The notes: generated by a model not told the origin, from the sequence alone. A DNA stretch of 64,000 nucleotides from JACVRW01 sp963728155 (GCA_963728155.1 CAVSJF010000004.1:124001-188000); one strand, 5' to 3'; positions 35,402 through 44,414 are shown, numbered from the stretch's first letter. Numbers and translations are program-made.

Positions 35402-37564
35402 TTATTGAGGGTCTACGTCGACCGCAAAGCTCGCGCCGGCGTGCGCGCGGGCGCCGGCCACCTGCTCGACCGCGTCGCGCACGGCGGTCACGGCCCGCTC
35501 GCGCTCCCGCGCGCGGATCACGAGCTGCGCTCGGTGGCGGCCCTGGCGGCGAAAGAGCGGCGCCGGCCCCAGGGCGGGCACGCCCGCCGCCTCGATCAGC
35601 GCGCGCACCGCTTCGGCCGCGGCGTGGTCGGGCCCGGCCTCCGTGGAGGAGCAGACCACGCGGATCAGGTGTCCGTACGGGGGATAGCCGAAGACCTCGC
35701 GGCGAGGCAGCTCGCCGGCGATGAACCCGGCGGAGTCGTGCTCGGCCGCGTGGCGCAGCGCCCGCGCGGCGGGATCGAGCGCCTGCACGATCACCCGCCC
35801 CCCGCGAGGGCCGCGGCCGCTGCGCCCCGCGAGCTGGGCCACCAGCGCGAAGGTGCGCTCCTCGGCGCGGAAGTCGGGGAAGCGCAGCGTGGCGTCGGCG
35901 TCGAGCACCACGCCGAGCGTGACGTCGGGAAAGTCGTGGCCCTTGGCCACCATCTGAGTGCCCACGAGCACGCCGGCCTCGGCGCGCTCGAAGCGGCCGA
36001 GCACCGAGGCCACCCCGGCCGCCGCCGCGACGTCGGAGTCCAGACGGAACACGGGGAGCGGGCTGACCAGGGCCTCGAGCTCGTGCTCGAGCTGCTCGGT
36101 ACCCGTGCCGTGGCGGGCCACCGACACCGAGGCGCACTCGGGGCAGGTGCTCGGGGCCCGCCCGCGATGGCCGCAGTGATGGCAGGCCACCTCGCCGGCG
36201 GCCTGGTGGTAGACGAGCGTGACGTCGCAGTTGGGGCACTCCCACACCCGGCCGCACAGCCGGCACGAGAGGAAGTTCGACCAGCCGCGCCGGTTGAGCA
36301 GCACGATCGCCTTCTCACCGCCGCGGCGGACCGCGTCGAGCTCCTGGCGCGTGCGCTCGTGCAGTGGGCCCGAGGTGCCGGCCATGTTCACGATCTCCAC
36401 CGGGGGCAGGGTGCGGCCGTCGACGCGCTGGGCCAGCTCCAGGCGTTCGTAGCGGGCCAGGCTCTCCGGACGCGGGGTGGCGCTGCCGGCGACCAGCACG
36501 GCGCCCTCGAGGGCCGCGCGGCGCTCGGCCACCACGCGCGCGTCGTAGCGGGGGTCGCCCTCCTGCTTGTACGAGCCGTCGTGCTCCTCGTCGATCACCA
36601 GCAGCCCGAGGTCTCCAAACGGTGCGAACACCGCCGAGCGCGGGCCGACGCAGACCCGGGCCTCCCGCGGCGCATACGCCACCACTCGTCGTAGCGCTCG
36701 CGGGCGGACAGGCGCGAATGCATCACCGCCACCGCGTCGCCGAAGCGCTCCACGAACCGTCCCGCGGTCTGCGGCGTGAGCGCGATCTCGGGCACGAGCA
36801 CGATCGCCGAGCGCCCGCGCTCGAGCGCAGCGGCCACCGCCCGCAGATAGACCTCGGTCTTCCCGCTCCCGGTGACTCCATGCAGCAGCAGCGGGCCGCC
36901 CGGAGCATCGAAGCGCCCCACGATCCGCGCCAGGGCAGCGGACTGGGCCGCGGTGAGATCGACCTTGCCGGCCCTGGCGCCCACGCGCTCCACCACGCGG
37001 GCGACGGGGCGGGTGGGCGGCGTTCTCCAAGCGCACGAAGCCGCGGCGCTCGAGGCTGCGCAGCGTCGAGTGGTCAGCTCCGGCCCGGCGGGCCACCGCC
37101 GTGACCGCCGCGGGCCCGGCGGCCAGGGTGTCGAGCGCGGCGCGCTGGCGATGGCCCAGCCGCTCGGCGGACGCCAGCGCCTGACGGCCGTTCTCGGTGA
37201 GCGCGGCGCGCAGGGACCGGCGCGGGCGCAGCGGGCGGGCCGAACCCGTGCCCGTGCCCGGCGGAAGCACGAGCGCGAGCCCGCGGGCGGGAGTGGACAC
37301 GTATTCGCGCGCGACCCAGAGGCCGAGTCCGACGAGGCCCTCGGGCACGTCGGCCTCGAGGGCCGCGATCGGCTGGGCGAGGCGCTCGGGTTCGATCTCG
37401 CTCGTCTCGGCCAGGTCCACCACCACGCCGAGCAGCCGGCGGCGCCCGAACGGCACCACCAGCATGCTGCCCACGCCCACCGCCTCGAGCGCACCGGTCA
37501 ACAGGTAGTCGAAGGGCCCGCGAAGTGCACGCGCTGGAGTGAGCGGCTCGACCTTCGCGATCAC
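35402..37564 (-). CDS. priA: primosomal protein N' (replication restart helicase PriA), two compensating frame breaks
   Basis: About 720 residues. The reading frame appears open from end to end, but between about 37020 and 36665 the true protein lies in another frame, where DAPGGPLLLHGVTGSGKTEVYLRA (split: Walker A GVTGSGKT) and LVPEIALTPQ are found; one extra and one missing base explain this. The main frame gives the N-terminal DNA-binding domain, the DEEHDGSYKQ box, the zinc site (CRLCGRVWECPNC, CHHCG, CPEC) and GTQMVAKGHDFPDV. PriA reloads the replisome at stalled forks. Actinobacterial PriA often lacks parts of the helicase core, but here Walker A, DEEH and zinc ligands are all present. 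Confidence 0.87.
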   Translation of the reverse strand: MIAKVEPLTPARALRGPFDYLLTGALEAVGVGSMLVVPFGRRRLLGVVVDLAETSEIEPERLAQPIAALEADVPEGLVGLGLWVAREYVSTPARGLALVLPPGTGTGSARPLRPRRSLRAALTENGRQALASAERLGHRQRAALDTLAAGPAAVTAVARRAGADHSTLRSLERRGFVRLENAAHPPRRPRGGARGRQGRQGRSHRGPVRCPGADRGALRCSGRPAAAAWSHREREDRGLSAGGGRCARARALGDRARARDRAHAADRGTVRGALRRRGGGDAFAPVRPRALRRVVAYAPREARVCVGPRSAVFAPFGDLGLLVIDEEHDGSYKQEGDPRYDARVVAERRAALEGAVLVAGSATPRPESLARYERLELAQRVDGRTLPPVEIVNMAGTSGPLHERTRQELDAVRRGGEKAIVLLNRRGWSNFLSCRLCGRVWECPNCDVTLVYHQAAGEVACHHCGHRGRAPSTCPECASVSVARHGTGTEQLEHELEALVSPLPVFRLDSDVAAAAGVASVLGRFERAEAGVLVGTQMVAKGHDFPDVTLGVVLDADATLRFPDFRAEERTFALVAQLAGRSGRGPRGGRVIVQALDPAARALRHAAEHDSAGFIAGELPRREVFGYPPYGHLIRVVCSSTEAGPDHAAAEAVRALIEAAGVPALGPAPLFRRQGRHRAQLVIRARERERAVTAVRDAVEQVAGARAHAGASFAVDVDPQ

Positions 37565-37594
37565 TCTTCGAAGTTACGGCGCGAGCCGGACGGG

Positions 37595-37659
37595 GCCGTG
37601 CGCGGGACCGGAGCGAGAGTGCCGTGCGCGAGGGGCCGGGCTGGCCCGGACCGGAGCGA
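37595..37659. repeat. duplicated motif upstream of the adenylate cyclase gene
   Basis: In the 118-base gap between divergent priA and the cyclase gene, GCCGTGCGCG occurs at 37595-37604 and 37621-37630, and GGACCGGAGCGA at 37605-37616 and 37648-37659. The two blocks look like an old tandem duplication with an insertion in the second copy. They could be paired binding sites; no known motif is recognised. The start-proximal end of the gap contains TTGTGACCATAT, the only AT-rich patch. Confidence 0.4.
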
Positions 37660-37682
37660 CACTATTTGTGACCATATGCCCC

Positions 37683-38792
37683 ATGGCGATCGATTTCGCG
37701 GCCGAGGGCCTGCTCGACGGGGCGCCGGACGAGCGCGCCCGGGAGGCTCGGCTCGAGTTGCTGCGCACCCTGGAGAGTGAGGGGTTCACCCTCGACGAGC
37801 TGCGCCGGGCCGCGCATGAGGGCCGGCTGGCGCTGCTTCCCGTCGAGCGGGTGCTCGAGGCCGAGGGGCCGCGCTACACCCTGGAGGAGCTGGGGCGCGA
37901 GACCGGCCTGGGGCTCGAGTTCATGGAGGAGGCGCGGCGTGCCGTAGGCGCTCCCGCCGTCGAGCCGGACCAGCGTGTGCTGACCGAGGAGGATCGCGAG
38001 CTCGCGTTCGGCGCCGCGGCCCTGATGAGCAACGGGCTCGACCGGGAGCGCTTTCTCGAGCTCACGCGCGTGATGAGCCAGGCCATGGCCGGCGTGGCCG
38101 CGAGCTTCGCCTCGATCTGGGGGGAGGCGCTGATGCGCCCCGGGGACACCGAGCGCGACCTCGGCCTGCGCTACGCCGAGTCGCTGCGCAATCTCGCGCC
38201 GCTGGCCGGGCCCTCGATGCAGCACCTGCTCAACCTCCGCATGCGCGAGGTCATTCGCCAGGCGGTGGTGACCCAGGCCGAGCTCAGCGGCGGGCTCCCG
38301 GGCACGCAGTTCGTGACCGTCGGCTTCGTGGACATCGTCGGCTTCACCGAGCTGGGAGAGGAGATCCCTCCCGGCGAGCTGGGCGCGGTGGTGCGCGAAT
38401 TCGAGCTCAGCGTCGAGGAGGCGGTCCGTCCGCCGGTGCGCCTGGTCAAGACGATCGGCGACGCCGCCATGCTGGTGGCCACACAGGCCGAGCCGCTGGT
38501 GGCGGCGGTGCTCGAGCTGGTGGAGGCCTCGCGCGAGAGCGAGGAGCGCCCGCTGCTGCGCGGGGGCATAGCTTCAGGCGAGGCCCTCCCGCGAGCGGGC
38601 GACTGGTACGGCCGGCCGGTCAACCTGGCCGCGCGCCTGACCGAGTTCGCCCGCCGGGGCAGCGTGGTCGCCTCCCGGGACGTGCGCGACGCGGCGCCCG
38701 AGGGCTACCGCTGGTCGTTCGCGGGCCGCCCGCGGTTGAAGGGCGTGAGCGGCGAGGTGGAGGTGTACCGGGTGCGGTCGGTGGAGGACTAG
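37683..38792 (+). CDS. class III adenylate cyclase with N-terminal regulatory domain
   Basis: 369 residues. The catalytic domain (about 200-369) has VGFVDIVGFTELG (first metal Asp near 216), VKTIGDAAMLVA (substrate Lys and second metal Asp, about 255-266), RAGDWYGRPVNLAARLT (Asp, Asn and Arg, about 302-318). The N-terminal 190 residues (AAEGLLDGAPDERAREARLELL, split here, and YTLEELGRETGL) resemble the regulatory region of mycobacterial Rv1264-type cyclases, where it inhibits activity in a pH-dependent way. It makes cAMP in the cytoplasm. Its final 4 bases overlap the convergent HMT-methyltransferase gene. Confidence 0.88.
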   Translation: MAIDFAAEGLLDGAPDERAREARLELLRTLESEGFTLDELRRAAHEGRLALLPVERVLEAEGPRYTLEELGRETGLGLEFMEEARRAVGAPAVEPDQRVLTEEDRELAFGAAALMSNGLDRERFLELTRVMSQAMAGVAASFASIWGEALMRPGDTERDLGLRYAESLRNLAPLAGPSMQHLLNLRMREVIRQAVVTQAELSGGLPGTQFVTVGFVDIVGFTELGEEIPPGELGAVVREFELSVEEAVRPPVRLVKTIGDAAMLVATQAEPLVAAVLELVEASRESEERPLLRGGIASGEALPRAGDWYGRPVNLAARLTEFARRGSVVASRDVRDAAPEGYRWSFAGRPRLKGVSGEVEVYRVRSVED

Positions 38793-40548
38793 CCCGGCGA
38801 GCCGGCCTCGGGCTTGCGCGTGACCTCGATCATGTAGTCGACCATCACGTCGCGGTCGCCGAGCTCCAGGTGGTAGGCGTCGGAGAGCTCCTCCACGCGT
38901 GAGATCTGCTCCGACTTCTCGGAGAAGATCTCCTGGAACTCGAAGAAGCCGAAGTCCACGACCCGGGAGCGGTAGCCGAGCGCGTCGAGCTGCTCGGCCG
39001 TGCGCTGCTGTCCGATGATCGACAGCTGCAGCAGGTAGGCGACCCCGTCATCGGCCAGCGCCACGGGGAGCAGAGCCACCAGGTGGTCGATCAGGTTTCG
39101 GCCCCAGTAGTCGAGCGGGCGGTGCGTCGACACCTGCTCGAAGGGGTCGACCGGCATCTGGTAGAGGCTGGCCACGATCACGTCGTAGCGCTCCTCGGGC
39201 ACCCACGGGAAGAGATCGACCGCCGCCGCGCTGATGCGATCGGCCACCCCGTTGCGAAAGGCGTTGGTCATGGTGTTGGACACCGCCGCCTCGTCGATGT
39301 CGATGGCGTGGACGTGCGCCGCTCCGTTGCGCGCCAACTGGACGGATTGCAGGCCCGTGCCGCAGCCGATGTCCAGACAGCGCTGGTGCGCCCCGATTCC
39401 CTCGCGGAACAGGTACTTCCACACCAGGAAGCTCCCCTGGGTGGGGGCGAACACGCCGGGCTCGACCCTGAGGTCGGGAAAGTCCAGCGGATAGAGCGCA
39501 CGCCCGCGGGCGTCGGTCCACGGCTCGGCCACGCCGCGCGGCGCCTCTCCGGTGTCCGCGTCGTCGCCGGGCAGCTCGTTCCGCCGCTTGCTCTCCGGCC
39601 TGGTGTCGGCCAGGGCGGTCCGCGCGCGCGGCCAGGTGCTCGGGGCCCACCCCGCAGCAGCCGCCGATGATCTGCGCCCCCTCCTCGCGCCAGCTGAGCG
39701 CGAGCTCGGCGTACTCGGCCCCGCCGATGCCGGTCGCCGAGCGCCAGCCGCCGGCCGACAGGTAGCCGAGGTTGGGGTAGGCCCCCAGCGGCAGGTCGGT
39801 GAAGTCGCGCAGCCAGGAGATCATGCCCGGCACGTGATCGGGCGGCATGCAGTTGATCAGCAGGGCGGAGACGCCCATCTCCTCGAAGCGCCGCACGTCG
39901 CGGCCGAAGGCATCGCCCTCCGGCCCGCCCCAGTGCTCCCCGTAAACCCCGCAGACGCCGTGGCGGCAGCGCCGGAAGCTCAGCCACAGGGGGAGCCCGG
40001 TCTCCAGCAGGCGCTCGACCGTCGCGTAGGTGGAGCCGCGGACCAGCGACAGGGTCTCCATCAGGATGAGGTCGGGCGGGTCGTCCTCGAACACGCGGGC
40101 CAGCAGCCGGATCGTCTCCTGCCCGTCGGGCGTGTCGACGTCGCCGTTGATGCTGAAGGCGACCGCACACTCCTCAGCGCGACCGCCCTCCTCGGCCGCC
40201 GCTCGCGCCAGGCGCACGCCCTGGCGCGCGACGTCCATCCAGTGCACTGGGCGCGAGCCCTGCACCAGCTCGTGTTGCTGACGGGCGGCGGTCGGGAGCG
40301 CCCAGGTGTTGGTGGACAACACGTCGCAGCCGGCATCGACGTAGCGGCGGTGGACGCTCTGGACCTGCTTCGGCTGCTCGACGATCGCCGTCGATGCCCC
40401 AGAGGTGCTCCTCCAGCTCGGGGCGCTCGCCGGAAACGTCGATCAGCTCCGTGCCGATCGCCCCGTCGAGCACCACGCACCGGTCGGTCGCGATGAATTG
40501 AGCCACGCGGGCGTAGGCGTTCTGCGGCACGGTGTGGATGCCGGACAA
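38789..40548 (-). CDS. homocysteine S-methyltransferase domain fused to class I SAM methyltransferase (two frame breaks)
   Basis: About 585 residues if breaks near 40390 and 39630 are repaired. The N-terminal two-fifths is an HMT/BHMT barrel: VVLDGAIGTELI, DAGCDVLSTNTWA, then the zinc ligands in LLINCMPP (about 231) and IIGGCCGVGPEHL (about 296). One base later the frame runs without a stop through a Pro/Gly/Asp-rich linker into a methyltransferase with LDIGCGTGLQSVQLA (about 392) and HVHAIDIDEA. If the second break is real, these are two genes, the second starting at GTG 39532. TTG 40548 or GTG 40530 may be the start. It lies in a methionine/SAM neighbourhood, so methyl transfer between donor, homocysteine and an unknown acceptor is the likely theme. 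Confidence 0.75.
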
Positions 40549-40604
40549 CCTAGCCCAGCCGGCGCCCGAGCGGCACTCTCGACCGGCTAGGTTGCCCTAG
40601 ACTT

Positions 40605-41526
40605 TTGGGGCGCTTGACCCCCGGGAACGATGACATCCGCGCCCTGGTGGAACTTCAGCAGCTCCAGCGCGAGCTGATCGAGCAGCGCTACGTTCGCCGG
40701 GCCGACGGTCTCGAGCGCGTCGGCGAGGCGGTGCGCCGGCTCGGGGAGGTCGGGTCGCCGTCCGGGCTGATCGCTCGCTCGGCCGAGGAGCTCGGCGTTA
40801 GCTCGAGCTTCGACCACGTGCTGGTCAGCCGGGTCGAGCGAGCCGAGCTGGTGCCCCTGGCGGCCTGGAGCTCCGACGGCGCGGCGCACGAGCTCGCCGG
40901 GCCGGCGGGCCCCGCGCTCGCGCTCGGGTATCCGCTCATCGATCATGACGTGGCGCAGCGCCAGGAGGGGGCCATCGTCGACGTGGCACAAAGCGGCCCG
41001 CGCGCACAGCCGCTGCTCGCCCGCGAGCGGGGCTGGGACTCGTACGTGGTCGCCGCGATAGTGCTCGAGGGAACGACCGTGGGGATCCTGCACGCACATC
41101 GCGCCGGGGATCCGCCCCTGGACGAGCTCGACCTGCGCGTCGCGTCGCTGTACGCCGAGGGCCTGGGCCACGTCCTTCGAGCGCGCGGTGCTGAGGGACA
41201 AGCTCGCCCGCCAGCGCGGCGAGCTCGAGTCCGCTGCCCAGTGGATCAACGGGCGCCTGCTCGACGACGCGGGCGACGATGCGCCGCGCGCGCGCCACCA
41301 GGCCGCGGGCGAGATCAGCGAGATACTCACGCCCCGCGAGCTCGAGGTCCTGCGTCTCATCACTCGGGGCCTCTCCAACCGCGCGATCGCGTCGGCCCTC
41401 GTCCTGCGCGAGGGGACGGTCAAGTACCACGTGAAGAACATCCTGCGCAAGCTCCAGGCGCGCAGCCGCGCCGAGGCCGTTTCGCGCTACATGCAGCTCA
41501 GCGCGGCGGCCGAGGTGCGCGCGTGA
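40605..41526 (+). CDS. GAF-LuxR transcriptional regulator, copy 1 (one frame break)
   Basis: About 306 residues joined near 41181 (extra C in GTCCTTC). A GAF-like sensor spans about residues 40-190 (FDHVLVSRVERAELVPLAAW, GYPLIDHD, SYVVAAIVLEGTTVGILHAH) and a LuxR helix-turn-helix closes the protein: LTPRELEVLRLITRGLSNRAIA, split here, and VKYHVKNILRKLQ. The start is uncertain (TTG 40605 or TTG 40614). It reads a small ligand through the GAF domain and binds DNA. Its stop overlaps the GTG of a close paralogue. Confidence 0.8.
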
Positions 41527-42488
41527 GCGCGCCCTCCGAGGCCGCCGACGCCCACGCCGCGCAGCTCGAGCGCCTGCGTGAGCGCTACGAGACGCGCTTC
41601 GCGGCCATGGACGCGGTGCACGCTGCGATCGCCGGCCTGCGCGAGGTCACCTCGCCGGCCGCCATCCTCGGCGGTGCCCCGGTCGGGCTGTGCCGCTGCT
41701 CGAAGCTCGAGCGCGCCGTGATCAGCCTCGTGCGCGACGGTCACCTCGTCGCCGAAGCGGCGTGGTTTGAAGACGACGCCGTGGGAGCCGCCAAGGCACT
41801 GGAGATGCTCCGGGCCGACGCCCCGCGGCTCGAGCACCCGCTCGTCGAGACCGACGTGGTGCGCCGGCGCCGCGCCACGATCGTGACGGACGCCCAGGCG
41901 CATCCTCGGGTGCACCGCCCCACGGCGCGCACCATGGGCTGGCACACCTACGTGGCCGCACCGCTGGTGGTCGGCGGCCGGCTGATCGGGGTGATCCACG
42001 CGGACGCCGGCAGGTCGGGCGCCGCACTCGACGTGCTCGCCGGCGACGTGCTCTGGACGTTCGCCAAGGGCCTGGCCGACGTGTACGAGACGGCCTCCCT
42101 GCGCCGCGCGCTCAGGCGCCAGAGCTCCGAGATGCGGAAGTTCGTGGAATGGCTCGGCGCCCGTTCGAGCGAGCTCAGCGACGGATCGATGCATTTCGCC
42201 ACCGAGCAGGGCGAGGGGTCCAGCCCGCCGGGCGGGCTCGACGTACGCCCCGCCGGTGCCCGCTTGGACGACCGGGCCGCCTTCGACGGCCTGCTGACCC
42301 GCCGGGAGCTGGACGTCCTAAGGCTGGTGGTGCGTGGTCAGCCGAACAGCGCAATCGCCGACGGGCTGGTGATCTCCCAAGCCACGGTCAAGTTCCACGT
42401 GACCAACATCCTGCGCAAGCTCCACGTGAGGAACCGCGCCGAGGCGGTGGCGCGCTACCACCGCCTCGTCAGCGGTCGTACGGCTTAG
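41523..42488 (+). CDS. GAF-LuxR transcriptional regulator, copy 2
   Basis: 321 residues, GTG overlapping the first copy's stop. Same architecture: coiled N-terminus (QLERLRERYETRFAAMDAV), GAF-like domain (AVISLVRDGHLVAEAAWF, EHPLVETDVVRRRRATIVTDA, YVAAPLVVGGRLIGVIHAD) and LuxR domain (LLTRRELDVLRLVVRGQPNSAIAD, split here, and VKFHVTNILRKLHVRN). The two copies share the domain order and several motifs, so they arose by tandem duplication and may act as a hetero-pair. Convergent with the MetE-like gene (4-base overlap); its target is unknown. Confidence 0.85.
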   Translation: MSAPSEAADAHAAQLERLRERYETRFAAMDAVHAAIAGLREVTSPAAILGGAPVGLCRCSKLERAVISLVRDGHLVAEAAWFEDDAVGAAKALEMLRADAPRLEHPLVETDVVRRRRATIVTDAQAHPRVHRPTARTMGWHTYVAAPLVVGGRLIGVIHADAGRSGAALDVLAGDVLWTFAKGLADVYETASLRRALRRQSSEMRKFVEWLGARSSELSDGSMHFATEQGEGSSPPGGLDVRPAGARLDDRAAFDGLLTRRELDVLRLVVRGQPNSAIADGLVISQATVKFHVTNILRKLHVRNRAEAVARYHRLVSGRTA

Positions 42489-43627
42489 ACGCCGAGCTCC
42501 TCGGAGGCCATCTGAGCGCCCTTGATCCGGTTGCTGATCTTCTGCATGGCCACGTCGCGGGCGAAGTCCGGCGAGCCGTGCTTGGGCTTCACGTCGCGAC
42601 TGAAGGGAGAGAAGCCGCAGTCGTCCGTGGCCCCGAGCCGCTCCACCGGGATGTACTTCGCCGCGGTCACGAGATCGTCGCGCACCTGCTCCGGGGTCTC
42701 GACCTCGGGGTCGAGCGGGTTGATCACGCCCATGAAGCAGACCTGCGGAACGCCGTTGGCATCGTCGCGGCTGTACTCGCCCACCAGCTTGTAGACGTTC
42801 TCCTTGTCGTCCTCGCTCGCGCACTGGATCAGGAAGTAGCCCGCGTTGAGCTGGAACATCTTGCTCAACAGCTTCTCGTAGGGCACGTCCTTGGAGTGCA
42901 CCGAATCACAGTCGCCGCCGGGGCAGGTGTGGATCCCGATGTTCTTGCGCTCCTCGGGTGAGAAGCGGTCGAGCACGCGGTTGTTGAGGTCGATGAACTC
43001 CTGGAGCATGTCCTTGTTTGTCCAGGGGTTGCGGGAGTCGTTCTTGTTCGCGAGGCGGCCCTCGGTGAAGTCGATCGATACCCGCTCGGCGCCGGCGTCG
43101 AAGCACTGGCGGATGTCCTTCTCGACCTCGTCGCAGAGATCGTCGAGGAACTGCTCGCGAGAGTAGCCCTCGATCTCCTCCTCGAGCGGATAGAGCAGCA
43201 TCAGCATCGAGGGGGCGATCACCGCCTGCTTGACGCCCTTGGAGGCGACCTGCTTGTTCTTCTCGACGAACTCCGACGCGAACGTCTTGTAGCGGAAGGG
43301 CCCGCCGGTCAGCCGCGGCAGCTGACGGTGGTGGCCGTCATCGAAGATGGCGAAGAACTGGCCGTCGCCGGCCAGGTTGTCGGCCAGGCCGGTGCCCGCC
43401 AGAGTGTCGGTGATCGGGTAGGTGGCGAAGCTCGACTCGCGCTGCTCGCCGTCGGTGACCAGCTGCTCGCCGGTCTCCTCGAGGCGCTTGATCGAGTCCT
43501 GGGCCGCCTCGTCCTGTAGGGCCTGCAGGTCCTCCCAGGTGATCTCGCCGTCGTCGAGCTTCTGGTAGCCCTCCTGAAGCTTCATGGGCCGAGGCAGCGA
43601 CCCGACCAACTCGGTGGGAATGGCCAT
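42485..43627 (-). CDS. cobalamin-independent methionine synthase-like protein (MetE C-terminal domain family)
   Basis: 380 residues, much shorter than full MetE (about 750), equivalent to the catalytic barrel only. VGSLPRP at the start, DGEQRESSFATYP, SIDFTEGRLA, IHTCPGGDCDS (zinc-ligand His/Cys region, about 245-255) and ATDDCGFSPF (second zinc Cys, about 340) are visible. Stand-alone MetE barrels use varied methyl donors, some corrinoid or small molecules rather than folate. ATG 43627 has GAGGAG at good spacing. A sigma70-like promoter and a palindromic operator lie just upstream, so the gene is specifically regulated, probably by the nearby TetR protein. Confidence 0.82.
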   Translation of the reverse strand: MAIPTELVGSLPRPMKLQEGYQKLDDGEITWEDLQALQDEAAQDSIKRLEETGEQLVTDGEQRESSFATYPITDTLAGTGLADNLAGDGQFFAIFDDGHHRQLPRLTGGPFRYKTFASEFVEKNKQVASKGVKQAVIAPSMLMLLYPLEEEIEGYSREQFLDDLCDEVEKDIRQCFDAGAERVSIDFTEGRLANKNDSRNPWTNKDMLQEFIDLNNRVLDRFSPEERKNIGIHTCPGGDCDSVHSKDVPYEKLLSKMFQLNAGYFLIQCASEDDKENVYKLVGEYSRDDANGVPQVCFMGVINPLDPEVETPEQVRDDLVTAAKYIPVERLGATDDCGFSPFSRDVKPKHGSPDFARDVAMQKISNRIKGAQMASEELGV

Positions 43628-43651
43628 CCTTGTTCTCCTCTCTCCGTTGCA

Positions 43652-43675
43652 AGACCGATGTAGACCGATCGGTCT
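43652..43675. promoter_or_regulatory. palindromic operator plus extra half-site in front of the MetE-like gene
   Basis: AGACCGATCGGTCT (43662-43675) is a perfect 14-base palindrome, and a further half, AGACCGAT, sits exactly ten bases away (43652-43659), one helical turn. It lies between the proposed promoter and the ribosome-binding site, where a bound repressor would block transcription. The style fits a TetR-family operator; a TetR gene lies 0.8 kb away. Confidence 0.65.
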
Positions 43676-43689
43676 CGTGCGACTTGGAG

Positions 43690-43719
43690 AAACTACTTCC
43701 CCGCCCCTGGGAAAGTCAA
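43690..43719 (-). promoter_or_regulatory. probable sigma70-type promoter of the MetE-like gene
   Basis: On the minus strand TTGACT (43719-43714) and TAGTTT (43695-43690) are separated by 18 bases, close to the housekeeping consensus. A start site near 43683 would place the palindrome at about +8 to +21. The -35 box overlaps the stop codon of the upstream gene. Confidence 0.55.
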
Positions 43720-44369
43720 TCGTGGCCGCGCCGGGCGGCCCGCAGGTGAGCGAGTGCGTCGTGTCCCACGCGGGCGAGCCCCAGCGGCTGCCCCGCGGCT
43801 CCGATCGCCTCGAGCGCCTCGGGCGGGCAACCCTGCGGAAAGAGCAGCAGGTAGTGCGTTTCGTCCTCGCACACGACCGAGACGGGTGCGCCCGCGGTCG
43901 TCGCGCTCTCCACCCGGCCCGGCGTGAGGTCGCCCGGGAGCGCGCTCTCCGTCAGCACGACGGAGGCCTTGGGGCCCACCATCGACAGCGCCTCGCCGTC
44001 CAGCAGCAGCCGGGCGGTCACGGCGATGCCCGTGGTCGACGCCGCGCGGCTCACCACCTGGCGCCAGCGGTCCACGGCGCCCGTCTCGCCCGCCACGAGT
44101 GCGCGCTCCGGCGCGACCCGGCAACACCAGGTGTCGGCCACGCAGTGGGCCTCCCCGCTCTGCGGCACGCCGCCCGGGATCGCCGACTCGAGCGCCTCGC
44201 TCAGCACAGCCTGCGCGCCCGCCGCCTCCAGGAGGCGCAGCTCCGCGCGCTCCACCAGCCCCACCGCCTTGGTGCAGACGGCGATCTCCGACGCCGCCGA
44301 CCCGTAATTGGCGACCACCTTGCGCCCGCCGAGATCGACGAGCACGGCGGCATTGGCTCCGGTGAGCAT
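43716..44369 (-). CDS. GcvT/sarcosine oxidase gamma-like protein
   Basis: 217 residues without a clean family signature. The order of segments (YGSAASEIAVCTKAVGLVER, WCCRVAPERALVAGE, VTARLLLDGEALSMVGPKASVVL, GLARVGHDAL) resembles the folate-binding GcvT/YgfZ fold and especially short SoxG-like proteins. GcvT-fold proteins take one-carbon units from glycine, sarcosine or similar compounds to tetrahydrofolate. It lies directly upstream of the MetE-like gene on the same strand and is divergent from the TetR gene, which fits a one-carbon role. Low certainty. Confidence 0.55.
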   Translation of the reverse strand: MLTGANAAVLVDLGGRKVVANYGSAASEIAVCTKAVGLVERAELRLLEAAGAQAVLSEALESAIPGGVPQSGEAHCVADTWCCRVAPERALVAGETGAVDRWRQVVSRAASTTGIAVTARLLLDGEALSMVGPKASVVLTESALPGDLTPGRVESATTAGAPVSVVCEDETHYLLLFPQGCPPEALEAIGAAGQPLGLARVGHDALAHLRAARRGHD

Positions 44370-44414
44370 GTCCCGCGATGGTACGGCGACTCGACGCCCG
44401 CTGCACTACCCCAA

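Noticed and set aside
37660..37682. CRP-type operator before the adenylate cyclase gene
   Set aside because: Only one TGTGAC half-site is present; the inverted partner TCACA is missing at the right spacing.
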